Part shown: positions 29,401 to 44,400 of the stretch, in pieces
Layout of the letters: the number at the start of each line of letters is the position of its first letter
How positions within the stretch are numbered: position 1 is the first letter of the stretch
DNA from: G963663315 sp965116335
Lineage (GTDB): Bacteria; Pseudomonadota; Gammaproteobacteria; Arenicellales; Poriferihabitantaceae
Direction: 5' to 3'
Assembly: GCA_965116335.1 (NCBI GenBank)
Contig: OZ220677.1
Coordinates: forward strand, 248,001-312,000
Length of the DNA: 64,000 nt
The notes under the pieces: generated by a model
What the model was told of the DNA's origin: nothing
Database searches by the model: none
The model's input: the letters and a program-made list of their open reading frames with translations, nothing else
Made by a program: the position numbers and the translations under genes

Positions 29401-32400
29401 GAAGATCGAGATTGCCGATAACGACCCGGTCAAGGTCGGCGTCGAGGCACCCGATGAGGTGCGTGAGGGCGAGACCGTGACGTTTACGTTGCGCCCTGAT
29501 ATTACGGTGGAGAACGATCTCAACTTGAAGGTGCGGATCACGCAAGGCGGCGATTATGTGACCCCGACCGAGATCCGGCAGTACGACGTGGTATTGAAGG
29601 GCGGCACGGACAGCGTATCGCTGTCGATCAGCACCTCCGACATCGACAGCCATGAGACCGATGGCTGGGTGCGCGCCACGCTGTTGCCGGGCGCAGGCTA
29701 CGGTATTGATGCCAGTCGCTCGCGCGCGACGGTGGTCATCGACGGGGCTGAGCCGAGCGTGAGCCTCCGTGCTGTGGCGGGCGAGGTAATCGAAGGCAAC
29801 GATGCCGAATTCACCGTGAGCACTGACTTTGCGCCGGCGCGCGATCTGGATATTTCATTGAGGGTTGTGCAGGACGGCGATTACGCGGCGAACGGACAGA
29901 TCGGCAGCAAACAGGTCACCCTGAGCGCCGGGCAGACCGAGGCGACCTATGCAGTGCAGACCGATGACGATGCCGTAGAAGAAAGTCCCGGCTCGATCAC
30001 CGTCAGCCTGGTGCAAGGCGCAGGCTATAAGGCAGACGCCGAGTCGCAGCCAGCGAGTATTGCGGTCATTGACGACGAGACCCCCGAAGTGCGCATCGAG
30101 GCTTCTGATGCACAGGTCACCGAAGGCGACTCGGCGACCTTCACCGTGCGCTTGCTGGCCTCGATTGGCTCCCCGGTGACGGTTGCCTACCAGGTGTCGG
30201 GCACCAGCGGCTATGTCACGGCTGCGACCGATACGGTCGTAGTGCCGACCAGTGGCAGCGCACAGATCACGGTGCCCACGGTCAATGTGCCGGGCGATAC
30301 GCCGGATGGTGAACTGACGGTGGCGGCTACCACCGGCGCCGGCTATCGGCTGACGGAGGGCAGTACGCACACCATCGAGGTGGCTGACGATGAGCCGACT
30401 ATCGTATCGATCCGCGGCAGCGGTTCGATGATCGAGGGCAATACGGCAAAAACCGCCGAGTTGACGGTGACCCTGTCGCGCAGCCTGGTCGAAGGCGAGA
30501 AGGTGACCGTGCCGTTGCGTTTTGCAACCAGGGAGAGAGACTTCCTGTCCGGTGCGCTCTCGCGCCGCGATGTGGTGGTGCACGCAGCCGGCGCCAACAT
30601 TGCCAGGCTCACCGACACCCAGCAACTGGGCTCGGGTGTGCGTCTGTTCGGTCCGTCCAGTAAGCAACTGGCGGGCCAGCGCACGCCGCCGAACGCGGCC
30701 AACTATGCGGTCGAGTTCACGGGCGGTGCTGCGACCCCAACCACAGCTACGCTGAAGCTGACCGCAAGAGCCGAGCGCACGCCCAATGACGAGAAGGATG
30801 CGAAGATCAATGTGAGCTTCCGCTCGTTCAGTTCGGCCGCGCTGACCAATGTCGGTGGCGGCATCCAGGCCAATAGAGGACATAACAGCGCACTCTTTAT
30901 CGTTGAAGACAAGGATAAGCCGGACACCACCGCGCCGCAGGTGAGCTCGATCACCAGGCAGTTGCCGACCACTACCCCGACCCATGCCGACCAGTTGACC
31001 TGGCGGGTGACATTCAGCGAGCCGGTGGTCAATGTGGACGCGGCGGATTTTGTGGTGGCGGGCACGACCGCCTCGCTGAGCGTATCGCAGGTCTCATCGT
31101 CGGTTTACGATGTTAGAGCCTCAGGCGGCAACCTGGCCAGCCTGAATGACACGGTGACGCTGGGCTTTAACGCCAGCCATAACATCGCCGACGCCAACGG
31201 CAACGCGCTGGCCGCGAACCCGACGCCCACCGGCAGCCATGACAATACCTTTGTGGTCGACAATACGGCACCGACGGTAACGATTACAGTGCCCTCGACG
31301 AGTGGCGCGATTTCAGGGGCGGTGACGGCGACGTTCACCTTCGACGAGGCGGTGAGCGGGTTTGAAACCAGCGACATCGCGGTCACTAACGCCGCAGTAT
31401 CGGGCTTTGCGCTCGACACTGCGGACACGATCTGGACGGCGACGATCACGCCGAACGTCAACGGCACGCCGGTGACGGTCGATGTGGCGGCCAACGCAGC
31501 CGATGATCGGGCCGGCAACGGCAGCGCCGCGGCGACGCAGGTTAGCGTGAACTACACCAAGACACTGGGTGCGCCGGTCAGCTTCACGGCGACCCCGGGC
31601 GACGGGCAGGTATCGCTTGCGTGGTCGGCGCCGACTGGCAGTGCTGGTACTGCGGCGGTGAGCAAGTACCAGTACCGCTACCAGGCGGGCGCGAGCGTCA
31701 CCTCGGCCACCTGGACCGATATTGCAGATGGCACCGATGCCGGCAACAGCGCAGGCGACGAGACCTCGGTGACGGTGACCGGGCTGATCAACGGCACCCA
31801 ATACGCCTTCGAACTTCGAGCGGTCAATGCCGCAGGCGATGGCGATGCGGCAACCAACACGGCGACGCCGGTGCCTTCCGGCGATATTGCGGTGACGTTG
31901 TCGGCTGAGTCGGGCGATCTGGCTGAGGACGGCAGTGACAAGGTCGTGACGGTGGAGTTGAGCCGTTTGCCAGCGGACGGTGAGAGCCTGGAGGTGCCCC
32001 TGACGTTCGGTGGCACGGCGCAGCGCGGCGTGGATTATGCGGTCAGCGCCGTTGTATCGGAAGTGACCGTCATCTCCGAGGACGGCGTCGGAGTGAAGCA
32101 GGCTGCGAACGGCGTGACCTGGACTAATCTGGCCTCCGGTTCGGCTTCGGTGACGTTTACTGGCGGGTCGGGGAATGCGGTCAGCGCGTCGTTTAGAATC
32201 GAGACGATTGCAGACGCGGTAGACGAAGGGGCGTCGGAGACGGTGACGGTAGCACTTGGCGACTTGGGCGAAGGCGCGACCGGTTCCGGTTCATTGAGTT
32301 TTGCCATCACCGACGACGACACGGCGGGTGTTGCGGTGGATGCGTCGTCGTTGTCTACGGTGATCTCAGTCGGCGGTGAGGCTTCGTATACGTTGCGTCT

Positions 32401-35400
32401 GACCAGCCAGCCGCTCGGTACGGTAGCGGTGACGCCGACCAGCGATGATGCTACCGTGGTTGCGATTGCCTCGATTGCCGGCACCCGTGACAAGTGGGCG
32501 GTATTCGATGCTGACAACTGGAATGAGGCGCAGACGGTGACGCTTTCGGGAGTCGCCACTGGCGGCCCGGTAAATGTGAGCCATGCGGTGACGTATGCGG
32601 CGGGCGGCGGTTACGGCACGGATCTTTCGATTGACGGGGTTGCGGTGACGGCGGTCAAGCCGGTGCTGAATCTTGCGCTGTCCCGGGATACGATGGCTGA
32701 AGGCGATTCGGCTGAGTTGAAGTTGAGCGTGACTGGTGCGACTCAGGCTGTGACGGTTGCTACGGCCAATTTGCTGTCGGTGACGGGCGTGGCTGCGGCA
32801 GACTACCGCCTGTTTGATTTACCGGCGCAGATCACGTTCCGTGCGCCTGACTATGTGCAGACCTTCGGGCTGCTTGCGCGGTATGACGAGGCCGATGAGT
32901 TCAACGAGGCACTGACGGTTGGCTTTGGCAGCGGCTTCCCGGCTACGTTTGACCAGGGCACGGAGGCGAGCGTGACGATCATTGACGCGAATCCGACAAA
33001 AGTGACTGTGCTCGCTGGTGAAGACGATATGGTCGATCTGGTCGAGGGCGACGAGACCGGTGTGACGGTCACTCTGAGCCGTGCACTGGCCGCTGGCGAG
33101 ACGGTCACCGTGCCGCTGACAGTAGCCGGTACGGACGTCGACGCCAGCGACTACACACTTACGCTGGATTCCGGTGCTGTCAACCCCGGCGTATCGCTGA
33201 ACACATCGGCACCGTACAGCGCCGCGCAGCCTGCCGTAGTATTTACCGGCTCGGACGATGCGGGGGTGACCACGGCTGCGCTTTCTTTCGCGGTGGTCGA
33301 TGACGGCGTGGCGGAAGGCCGCGAAGTGCTCACTCTGTGGATGGGTACACTGGACAGCAATCTGGATCGCGCGAGCGGTACGGGTGCGGATGGCACGGTC
33401 GCTGGTGGCACCCCGGTACTCATCCGGGTACGTGACCTGGCAGTATCCGCCACTGCTCCTGCGGTGAAGGTCAGTCCGAGCTACCTGGAAGTGACAGAGA
33501 ACGGTACGCCGGGTCTCTACTACGTGTGGCTGGCCAGCGACCCGGGGCAGGCGGTGACGGTGAACCTCACCTCCGGCGATGCGACCAGAGTGCGGGTTGA
33601 ACCTTCGCAACTCACCTTCACATCAAGCGGAGAGACGATCTGGAGCCAGCCGCAGGCGGTTCGGGTCACCGCCCGCCCGGACGCGGATGTCATTCAGGGC
33701 AATAACGTTACCATCACCCATACGGTGAGCGGCTATACGGGCGTTTCATCGGTGAGCGATGTGATCGTCAGACTGCGTGATGCCGGGCACGGGGTGATAG
33801 CATCGAGCCGCACGCTTGACGTATCCGAAGGCGGTACGGCCGAGTACAAACTGCGTCTCAAGAGCCAGCCGACCCATGCGGTGACGATTACGCCACGGGT
33901 TTCTGATAGCGGTCAGGTACTCAAAGCGGGTGCGGCGGTGACCTTCCAGCCCAATGAATGGAATACAGACAAGGCGATTGCGCTATCCGGGCTGTCGCCG
34001 GGGCGTGCGACCGTGCTGCACGAGGTCTCTTCAACGGACACAAATTACGACGATATGAGTGGTATCGTGCGCATCGGCGTGACGGTTGCAGCGGCACCTT
34101 CGCGCATCAGCGGCGCGAGTTTCACGATTGTGCCGGTGGCAACCCGTGTGCCCGGTGGTACGGCTGCAGCCTTTACCGTGAGTGCCGCCAATGCGCTCAC
34201 CGGCGAGGTAGCGGTTGAGGTAGTAATCGGTGATGTCGGCGGTGTAGTGGCTGCCGGTGAGTTCCTCAGCCGCAAGCTGATTGTGCCGGCGGGCGGCAGT
34301 GCGACATTCAATGTCAAGACCCGCTCCTTCACCGAGGATCGTCCAGACGGCGCCATCACTGCGACCCTGGCCAGTCGCTACGGCGGCGCCAGTGCCCGGA
34401 TTGCGGTGGTTGACAATATCGCGACGGCGGTATCGCTGGTGCCGGGCAAGAAGTCAAGTCTGCTTGAGCAGATGCCGGGCGACAAGGCGCAGGTGACGGT
34501 GATGCTGGCGCGCGACCTGGTCGCCGGCGAGGTAGTGGATGTGCCGCTGGTCTTTGCCACGACCGACGGCGTGGCCCTGCCGGGCGCGGCGCAACCACAC
34601 ATCGCGCTCTCTGCGAGCGGAACCGGCGTGACCCTGATGGATGCGACGACCGCCTCGCCGAAGTTGCGTTTCACCGGCGGTGCGGGAGACGAACGGGTTG
34701 CCACTGTCGAGATTTACGCGACCACCGAGGACGATAGCAATTTGACCGATGATGCATTCACGGTCACGCTCGGTGATCTGGACGCGGCGACACTCGGCAC
34801 CACGGTATCGGGCGGCGCGGTAGCTGCTGCGGGCAGCAATCTGGCGACGTTAACCCTGGTTGACAACGATGCCTTTGTGACCGTCTCGGGTGCTCAAGCG
34901 GCGGAGGGCAGCGACGTGGAGTTCGCGGTGACGCTACCCAATCCGGCACCGGCGGGCGGTGTGACGGTGGGCTACACGCTGGCAGACGGCACCGGCGGGG
35001 CGGTGTATTCGCGGGCCACGACACCGGATGATTTTGGGGGGCGCAGTGGCTCGCTGGAGATAGCACAAGGCGCATCGAGCGGCACGATTTCGGTGGCGAC
35101 AGTGGATGACAATGTCTACGAGTCGGATCACCATTTCGAGGTGCGCCTGACCTCGACCACACACGGGACGCTGCACAGCACGCACTATCGTGCGACCGGC
35201 ACCATCGAAGATGATGCCGATACGCCGGTGTTCGGATTCTTGAGTGGGCTGCACCGGGTGACCGAGGGCGACCGTATTCTGGTCAGCGTTGCGCTCGGCG
35301 GCAGTACCACCTCGCTGGTGCCTGCGACGTTGCACTACGCACCGGCTGGTGATGGCGACACGGCTGCGGCTGGCGACTACGCCGGTGCAAGCGGTATGCT

Positions 35401-38400
35401 CACCTTTGCAGCGGGCGCGACCCGGCAACAGGTTACGGTGCGCGCCATCGACGACAGCGTCCATGACATCGACGAGCATTTCACGGTGGTTCTGACGGCC
35501 GGCGAGCACGCCAGAGTCAGCGACACGCAGGTTGCCCCGTTCGGACGCACGAAGATCGAGATTGCCGATAACGACCCGGTCAAGGTCGGCGTCGAGGCAC
35601 CCGATGAGGTGCGTGAGGGCGAGACCGTGACGTTTACGTTGCGCCCTGATATTACGGTGGAGAACGATCTCAACTTGAAGGTGCGGATCACGCAAGGCGG
35701 CGATTATGTGACCCCGACCGAGATCCGGCAGTACGACGTGGTATTGAAGGGCGGCACGGACAGCGTATCGCTGTCGATCAGCACCTCCGACATCGACAGC
35801 CATGAGACCGATGGCTGGGTGCGCGCCACGCTGTTGCCGGGCGCAGGCTACGGTATTGATGCCAGTCGCTCGCGCGCGACGGTGGTCATCGACGGGGCTG
35901 AGCCGAGCGTGAGCCTCCGTGCTGTGGCGGGCGAGGTAATCGAAGGCAACGATGCCGAATTCACCGTGAGCACTGACTTTGCGCCGGCGCGCGATCTGGA
36001 TATTTCATTGAGGGTTGTGCAGGACGGCGATTACGCGGCGAACGGACAGATCGGCAGCAAACAGGTCACCCTGAGCGCCGGGCAGACCGAGGCGACCTAT
36101 GCAGTGCAGACCGATGACGATGCCGTAGAAGAAAGTCCCGGCTCGATCACCGTCAGCCTGGTGCAAGGCGCAGGCTATAAGGCAGACGCCGAGTCGCAGC
36201 CAGCGAGTATTGCGGTCATTGACGACGAGACCCCCGAAGTGCGCATCGAGGCTTCTGATGCACAGGTCACCGAAGGCGACTCGGCGACCTTCACCGTGCG
36301 CTTGCTGGCCTCGATTGGCTCCCCGGTGACGGTTGCCTACCAGGTGTCGGGCACCAGCGGCTATGTCACGGCGAACACCGCTACGGTCACGGTGCCGACC
36401 AGTGGCAGCGCACAGATCACGGTGCCGACTCGCGCTGTGTCAGGCGATACGCCGGATGGCGAACTGACGGTGGCGGCTACCACCGGCACCGGCTATCGGC
36501 TGACGGAGGGCAGTACGAGTACCATCGAGGTGGCTGACGATGAGCCGACTATCGTATCGATCCGCGGCAGCGGTTCGATGATCGAGGGCAATACGGCAAA
36601 AACCGCCGAGTTGACGGTGACCCTGTCGCGCAGCCTGGTCGAAGGCGAGAAGGTGACCGTGCCGTTGCGTTTTGCAACCAGGGAGAGAGACTTCCTGTCC
36701 GGTGCGCTCTCGCGCCGCGATGTGGTGGTGCACGCAGCCGGCGCCAACATTGCCAGGCTCACCGACACCCAGAACCTGGGCTCGGGTGTGCGTCTGTTCG
36801 GTCCGTCCAGTAAGCAACTGGCGGGCCAGCGCACGCCGCCGAATGCAGCCAACTATGCGGTCGAGTTCACGGGCGGTGCTGCGACCCCAACCACAGCTAC
36901 GCTGAAGCTGACCGCAAGAGCCGAGCGCACGCCCAATGACGAGAAGGATGCGAAGATCAATGTGAGCTTCCGGTCGTTCAGTCCGCCCGCGCTGACCAAT
37001 GTCGGTGGCGGCATCCAGGCCAATAGAGGACATAACAGCGCAAGGTTCATCGTGGTCGACATAGATCGGTCATCCCCGGCGGCGATGATGCTGACCGTGG
37101 ATGCGGATACGGGGACGGCTGGCGAGCAGGACTCGGTGGCCGAGGACGGCGTGGCCAGGACAGTTCGGGTGACGGCGACGATTGACGGCCAGGCGCGTTT
37201 CAGTTCGGACCAGTCGGTGACGGTAAAGGTCGGTGAATCCGGCGACAGTGCCACCAAAGGAACGGACTACACGAACATTGGCGACCAGACCATCCCTATC
37301 AGTGCCGGCAACGCGAGCGGTTATGTGGACTTTGTGCTGACGCCGACCGTAGACGTGCTGGATGAGCCGGCAGAGCGGATCAGTCTCAAAGGCACGCTGA
37401 GCGGTGTGACGTTTGCCAACACCGGCATCACGATCACTGACAACGATGCGACGACGGTGACACTGGCCGGTGACCCTGGCGATCTGACCGAGGGAGCGAG
37501 CAAGGATCTGCGCGTGACGCTGGGGCGCGGACTGGTCGCAGGCGAAATCCTGGAAGTGCCCCTGACGTTCGGCGGCACAGCGACCCGCGGCACCGACTAC
37601 ACGCTGACCGGCACCGCCGCAGCCGGAGTTGCCTACAGCAATCTGAACAGCGGCACGGCAACGGTGACCTTCACCGGCGCGGGCAGCGGCGCGACAGCGA
37701 CCGTGGCCACCCTCACCTTGACGGCGCAGACAGACGGCGTTGTCGGGAACACTACCGAGACCGTCGATATTAGGTTGGGCACACTCAACGCTTCCGGCCT
37801 GGACGGTGGCACAAGCGAAACTGACAGTCTCGCCGAGTTCGATATTCTGGATTCTGGCACAGGCGTAACGGTGTCTGAAACCAGCCTGGTGCTCACCGAG
37901 CTGGGCGTATCCAGTGCGGTTGAGAAGACCTATACGTTGGTGCTGGCAAAAGATCCCGGGGCTAACGTGGAGGTGACGATCACTTCGGGCGACCCGACGG
38001 CGGTTTTGGTGGACGCCGATGCGGACCAGGTGGGCGATCAGGGTACGTTTACCTTCACCCACGGCAATTCGGGCAACTGGAACGATCCGCAGACGGTGAC
38101 GGTGCGCGCGGTGAACGATGGCGATGCGACGGGCGAGACGGTGGCGATATCGCATGTCGCTGCGGTGTCTTCGGACAGAGGCAATCCCTATCATCAGATT
38201 CCGGTAAGAGACGTGTCGGTGACCGTTACTGACGCTGGACGCGGGGTGACGGTTTCGGCTGCCAGCCTGTCGGTATTCGAAGGTGGCGGTGCTGCCAGCT
38301 ACACTCTGGCGCTGATAAGCGATCCGGGAGGCACGCTGGAAGTGACGCCGGCGAGCGATGCGACCAATGCTGTGGTCAGCGGCGCACTGACCTTCAATTC

Positions 38401-41400
38401 AAGTGACTGGCGCAGCCCGAAAATAGTGACGGTGACCGGCAAGCAGGCAGGCTCGGCCACCATCTCGCACACCGTTACCACGCCCACTACGGCCTACCCG
38501 GCGAACACGATGATCGATCCGGTGACGGTCTCTGTAATCGCCGATGGTGCGGCTCCCCGTCACGGCATCACCTTCATCGAAACCGACGGCGAAACCACTG
38601 TCGCAGAACATAACGGGCCGGATGCGCAGGACCGCTACCGAATCGTTCTGAACACCAGGCCGACTCATGATGTGACGGTGACGGTGACTGCGGGCGCGGG
38701 TCTTCGGGTGGCTGCCGCAGGCAGTGCCGCGTTCGGTAACACGGTGACACTCACCTTTACGCCCGGTGGCAGGAACCTGTGGAGCATCCCGCAAACCGTC
38801 CGGGTGTCGGTGCCGAACGACCTGATCGACAACGAGATCACCCGGCGCACTATTGATCTCACCCATGCGTCAAGCTCCGCTGACAGCAACTACCAGCAGG
38901 CCGATGCCGGCACCTTGAGCGTCACGGTCATCGATAATCTCACCGCCGGAGTGAAGATATCCCCGACCCGGCGCACGGTGGGTGAGGACGGCGGCACTGC
39001 CACCTACACCGTGGAACTTGCCTCCAGGCCTTTGTCCGACGTGGTGGTCACCGTCACCTCCGATGACGACACCGTGGTGAAGCTCGACGGACCGGATGCG
39101 GCGACTGCCTATACCGGCGCCGAGAATCTTACCTTTACGCCGTCGAACTGGAACAGGCAGCAAACCGTCACCCTCGAAGGCCAGGACGACGAAGCCGTCA
39201 ATTATATCGCCCGTACTGCCACCATCACCCACAAGATCAGCTCTGCGGCCAACGGCGACGGCAGCCGCTATACTCCGGGCACCGCAATACACGACGTACA
39301 TGTGACTCTCGCCGATGACGAAGCCAGCGACGTGTATGTGTCGATCGTCCGCACCAGCGAACCGCGCATCACCGAGTGCACGCCCGGCGGTTATGAGGAG
39401 CGTTGCGAGATAGCCTTCACGGTGAGCCTGTCGCGGCCGCTGGTCAAGGGTGAGCGTGCCGACATCGAACTGGCACTTGCCGGTGAAGGCATCAAGGCGG
39501 GCGATTTCAGTGATTTGACGCTGGCCGCCGGTGCGGGCCTGAACACCGGAGTTCGGTTGCAGCGCGCAGGCACTTTACGGCCCACGGTGATCTTCTCAGG
39601 CTCCGGCGCCCGGGTCGCAACCCTGAAATTCGATGCGACCGACAGGCAGCTTGAAACGCCTGTCGAGGAGACGCTGACCGTGGCAATCGCAGATGCGGCT
39701 ACGCTGGCGGCCGATCCCAACACCAACCTGGGCGAGACACTCAGGCCGTCACCCGACCACGGCGAATTCGACGTGACCGTGATCGACGATGAGCATCTGC
39801 TGACGTTTTCGAAGAGCGTCTATACCGTGTCGGAGGGCGCGGGCGCAGCGACGGTCACCCTTGATCTTTCACGCGCCCTGGAGTGGGACGTAAATGTCAA
39901 GCTCGGTTTCGAGGATGGCACCGCGATAGCCGGGCAGGATTACGAGCAGGCCTGGGTCTTTCCGCAAGTCGCCACCATTGCCAGGGGGCAGACGCAAATC
40001 GAACTGGAATTCCCGATTGTGGATGACAGCCTTGTCGAAAATACCGAAGTCCTGACCGTGTACGTTCAGCAGCACGCTCTGCCCGCAGGCTACGCGCAGG
40101 ACAGTGCGACGGTGCGCATCACCGATAACGAACCCACGGTGAGTGTCAGCGCCGATGCGCCGTCGGTGTTCGAGGGTGAAGGCGCCGGATTCACGATCGT
40201 GCGCAACGCGGTAACGGCCAGTGCCCTTGCGGTGAACGTGAACGTGGCCGAGGCGGATGCGACCGACACAATCGCCGCCGGCGACGAAGGCAGCCGCTCG
40301 GTGGTGATCGCCGCGAACCAGGCGTCTGCGACGCTGACCATCCCAACCCTGGACAACAGTGCCATGGCGAGCGGCGGCGGTGTCACGGTGACGCTCGGCG
40401 ATGCCACTGTCGCAGGTGCCTACTTCAAGGCCGATCCGGATTTCGCCACCGTAGCGGTGGAGGACAACGATACTGCGGGCATCACCATTACGCCCGTGCG
40501 TGTCAGACTGCGCGAGGCGGATGATCCGAATACGGTTGCAGTGCAGGAGCACAAGGCCACCTACCAGGTACGCCTTAATGCTCCGCCGGACAGCGCGGTG
40601 ACGGTCACACCAAACGGCGACGCCAGCATGGTTACGGTAAGCCCGGCGAGCCTTGAGTTTACGTCATCGGACTGGAAAAATGCCCGCACCGTCACTGTGA
40701 CCGGCGTGCCGGATGCTGGCGAGAATCCAGGCCAGCGGCGTACCGCCATTGTCACTCATGCAGTGAATGCGAGTGGCAACTACTCAGGGGTCACGGCGGA
40801 CCGCGTTACGGTGGACGTGGTCGATCGCGAGCCGGTGCTGTCGATGACAGGCGCACAGATTGATGAGGGTGACAGTGGCACGGCCGATCTGGTTTTCACC
40901 GTGACGCTCAGTCCCGAGAGTCTGCGCACGGTGACGGTGCGTGCCGACGTGTCGCACGCCGATGGCGACACCGATAGTGCCGACTGCGTGTGCACCGGAA
41001 TCGCTACGATCACCTTCGCACCGGGCGAGACGAGCAAGCGCCTTACGATACCTGTGGTTGGAGACATCCTCGTCGAAGGTGACGAGGCTCTGGCGCTGAA
41101 ACTGCTGGATCCGGTCAATGCAGTCTTCGAGGATGGCGGTGACAGCCTGATCGCTACGGGCGTGATCAGGAACGACGACGACCCACGGCCGGTGCTGTCG
41201 ATGACCGGCGGGCAGGTCGATGAGGGTGACAGCGGCACGGCCGGGCTGACCTTCACCGTTAATCTGAGTGCTGCCAGCGGCGACACGATTACCGTTGACT
41301 ACGGGGGTTCGGTCGGCGACGGTACTGCCACGCGCGGGGCTGACTACGCAGCCGTGACCGACGGCACCCTCACCTTCGAGCCGGGCGTGATCAGCAAGAC

Positions 41401-44400
41401 GCTGATGGTGAAGGTGATCGGCGACCTCGATGCCGAGAGCGATGAGACGGTGGCGCTGTTCCTGTCCGATCCCGCGGGCGCGGTGTTCGCCGATGCGAAG
41501 AGCAGAATCGTAGCCACGGGCGTGATCAACGACAACGACACCGGCAAACCGGTACTTTCGGTGACTGGCGCAAATGTTGCCGAGGGTGATAGCGGCAGGC
41601 CCGAACTGACCTTCACCGTGACGCTCAGTGCTGCGGCCGCCGACCCGGTGACGGTCAATTACGCAAGCTCGGACGACGACGACACTGCCACGTCCGGAAC
41701 TGACTACGTGGCCTTGCCTGTCGGCACGCTCACCTTCGCGCCGGGGCAGACCGTAAGGACTTTGGCGGTTGACGTGATCGCCGACAATCTTGCCGAGGAC
41801 GACGAAACGGTGGCACTGGTCCTGTCCGAGCCCGTGGGCGCGGTCTTTTCGACGGGCAGCAATACGCTGGTCGCAAGGGGTACGATCGTGGACGACGACT
41901 ACGACGTCGAGGTGTCGATCCACCGTACCGGCGCGGCTACCATCGAAGAGGGCACGAGTTACAATGACATCGAAGGCGGCAAGATCGAGTTCACCGTTTC
42001 CCTGAGCCGGGCACTCGGAGCCGCCGAACGTGTCGACGTGCCGCTGGCGATTTCCGGTACGGGGGTGGAGGCCGACGACTTCGCGGCGCTCGCATTGGCA
42101 GACGGCGAAACGTTGAATACCGGCGTGCGGCTTAAGGACAGGCAAACGCTCAGCCCCACCGTGGTCTTTGCCGGCGCCGGGGCGCGCACCGCGACGCTCG
42201 AACTGAAACCGGATGATCGCCGGCTCGAAGAGTCGGAGAGCGAGACGGTCACCGTCGCCGTGGGCAACAATGCCGCGCTGGCCGCGCAACGCCGCACCAC
42301 CGTGACCGATCTGGCCCGGCATCCGACCGACAACCGCTTCGACGTCACCGTGTTTGATGACGAGCACCTGATGAGCTTTGCCGTCGCCAACGACCGCCTG
42401 TATGTACCCGAGGGGGCACACAGCGTCAAGCTTCAGGTCAACCAGTCGCGGGCACTGCGGCGCGACTCGACATTCAGGCTGTTCTACTACGACGATATCC
42501 GCCTGACAGCTATCGGTCCTGACACGGTGGGGTCTCCCGGAAACACGACTTCGGGAGATGATTACAGGCCCGCTTTCGAGTGGCCTGAATATGCGACCAT
42601 CGAGGCGGGCGAAACCTCGACAACAGTCGCTTTCGAACTGGTTGACGATACGGACAGGGAAAATGTCGAACGGGTGCGAATTCAGCTCAGACCGTACCAC
42701 GAGCCGGAGGGTTTTCTGCCCTATGAGGTGAGGGATGTGGTGGATGTCTACATCGTCGATAACGACAACCATCAGGACGGCGACGGCGTGACGTTCTCGA
42801 CGGGCAGCCTGAGTGTCACCGAAGGCGGTGTGGCCGGTACTTACACCGTCGCGCTCAATACCAACCCGGTTGAGGACGTGACGGTGACGGTAGATGTGCC
42901 TGCCGCGCATCAGGATGTCTTGACCGTGCAGGCGCCGGGCGGTACGGCAGGTGCCAGTGCCACGCTCACCTTTACCGGCTCCGGCTCCGGCATCTGGAGT
43001 ACAGCACAGACCGTGACCGTGACCGCCCTGGAAGATGCGGACACGGTGAGCGAAAGCGTGAGCCTGATGCACAGCGCCAGCGTCACCGACACCGGCAATC
43101 CCTACCACGGCATCACGATCGATCCGATGACCGTGACCGTGACCGACAACGATACCACGGCCGGTGCCGGTGTCAGCATCGTGGAGTCCGGTGGTGGCAC
43201 CGCGGTCGGCGAGGATGGTACCACCGACACCTACACCCTGGTACTGAACACCCGGCCAGCCAGCGATGTGACAGTCACGGTGACAGCTGGCGCCGGTGCC
43301 GAGGTGAACAAGTCCGGCGGCACTGCCGGGTCTGCCCAGACACTGACCTTCAGCCCGGCCGGGGCTAACCTTTGGAGTACGGCGCAAACCGTCACGGTCT
43401 CAGGCGTCGATGACGACATCGACAATGCGGGAGACGAGCGCGCCGTGGTGATCAGTCACGCGGCGAGTTCCAGCGACAACAGCTACACCATTGCCAACGC
43501 CGGCAAGCTATCGGTGACCGTCAGCGACGATGATACCGCCGCAGTGGCTGTGTCGGAAACCTCGCGCACAGTGGCGGAGAACGGCGGCACCGCCACCTAC
43601 ACGGTGCAGCTCGAATCCGAGCCGCTGTCCGATGTGGTCGTCACCGTCACTTCTGACGATAACACGGCAGTAACGCTTGACGGGCCGGACCAGGCGACCA
43701 CCTATACCGACTCCGAGAGCCTGACTTTCACGCCGGTGAACTGGAGCGTGCCGCAAACCATCACGCTCAAGGGCGAGGACGACAATTTCCCGAGCCCCGG
43801 CGGGCGAACGGCCACCATCAGCCACGAGATCAGGACCGGAAAGGGTGACGGCAGCCGCTACACGTCGGATACTCCGTCGATCGCCTCTGTGACGGTCACA
43901 GTCGCTGACGATGACACGCCTTCGGGAAGCATTCAGGTCATGCAGTCGGGCGGCGCCACTTCTGTGAGCGAGGACGGGAGCACTACCGACAGCTACGATA
44001 TCCGGCTGTGGAGCGCGCCCGCCCACAACGTGACCGTTACGGTGAGCGCCGAACCGGGGGTTTTGGTGAACAAGGCCGGGGGCAGCGCCAGTGCCAGTGC
44101 AACACTCACCTTTACCCCAAGTGGCGCCGGTGTCTGGAGTGCCTGGCAAACCATCACCGTGACCGGCGAGAACGACGATATTGACAACGAGGACAATCGG
44201 CGCGTGCTCACCGTCAGTCATGCGACACGCTCTGACGACAGCGATTTCAACAACGCCGATGTCGGCGACGTGTTCATCTCGGTGACCGACGACGACACCG
44301 CAGGGGTGACCGTATCGCAAGCGGCGCACACGCTGGCCGAAGATGGTGCCACCGACACTTACACGGTGGCGCTCGATAGCGAACCCCTGTCCGATATAGT

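Noticed and set aside
19571..37042. CRISPR or other spacer array, suggested by the strong repetition
   Set aside because: Units are 6 kb long, fully coding and without short repeat-spacer structure.
40784..43387. 867-codon open frame on the minus strand within the giant gene
   Set aside because: It is the antisense shadow of a GC-rich repetitive coding sequence. The translation is rich in R, H and G with no domain, and similar shadows recur at every R and S repeat copy.
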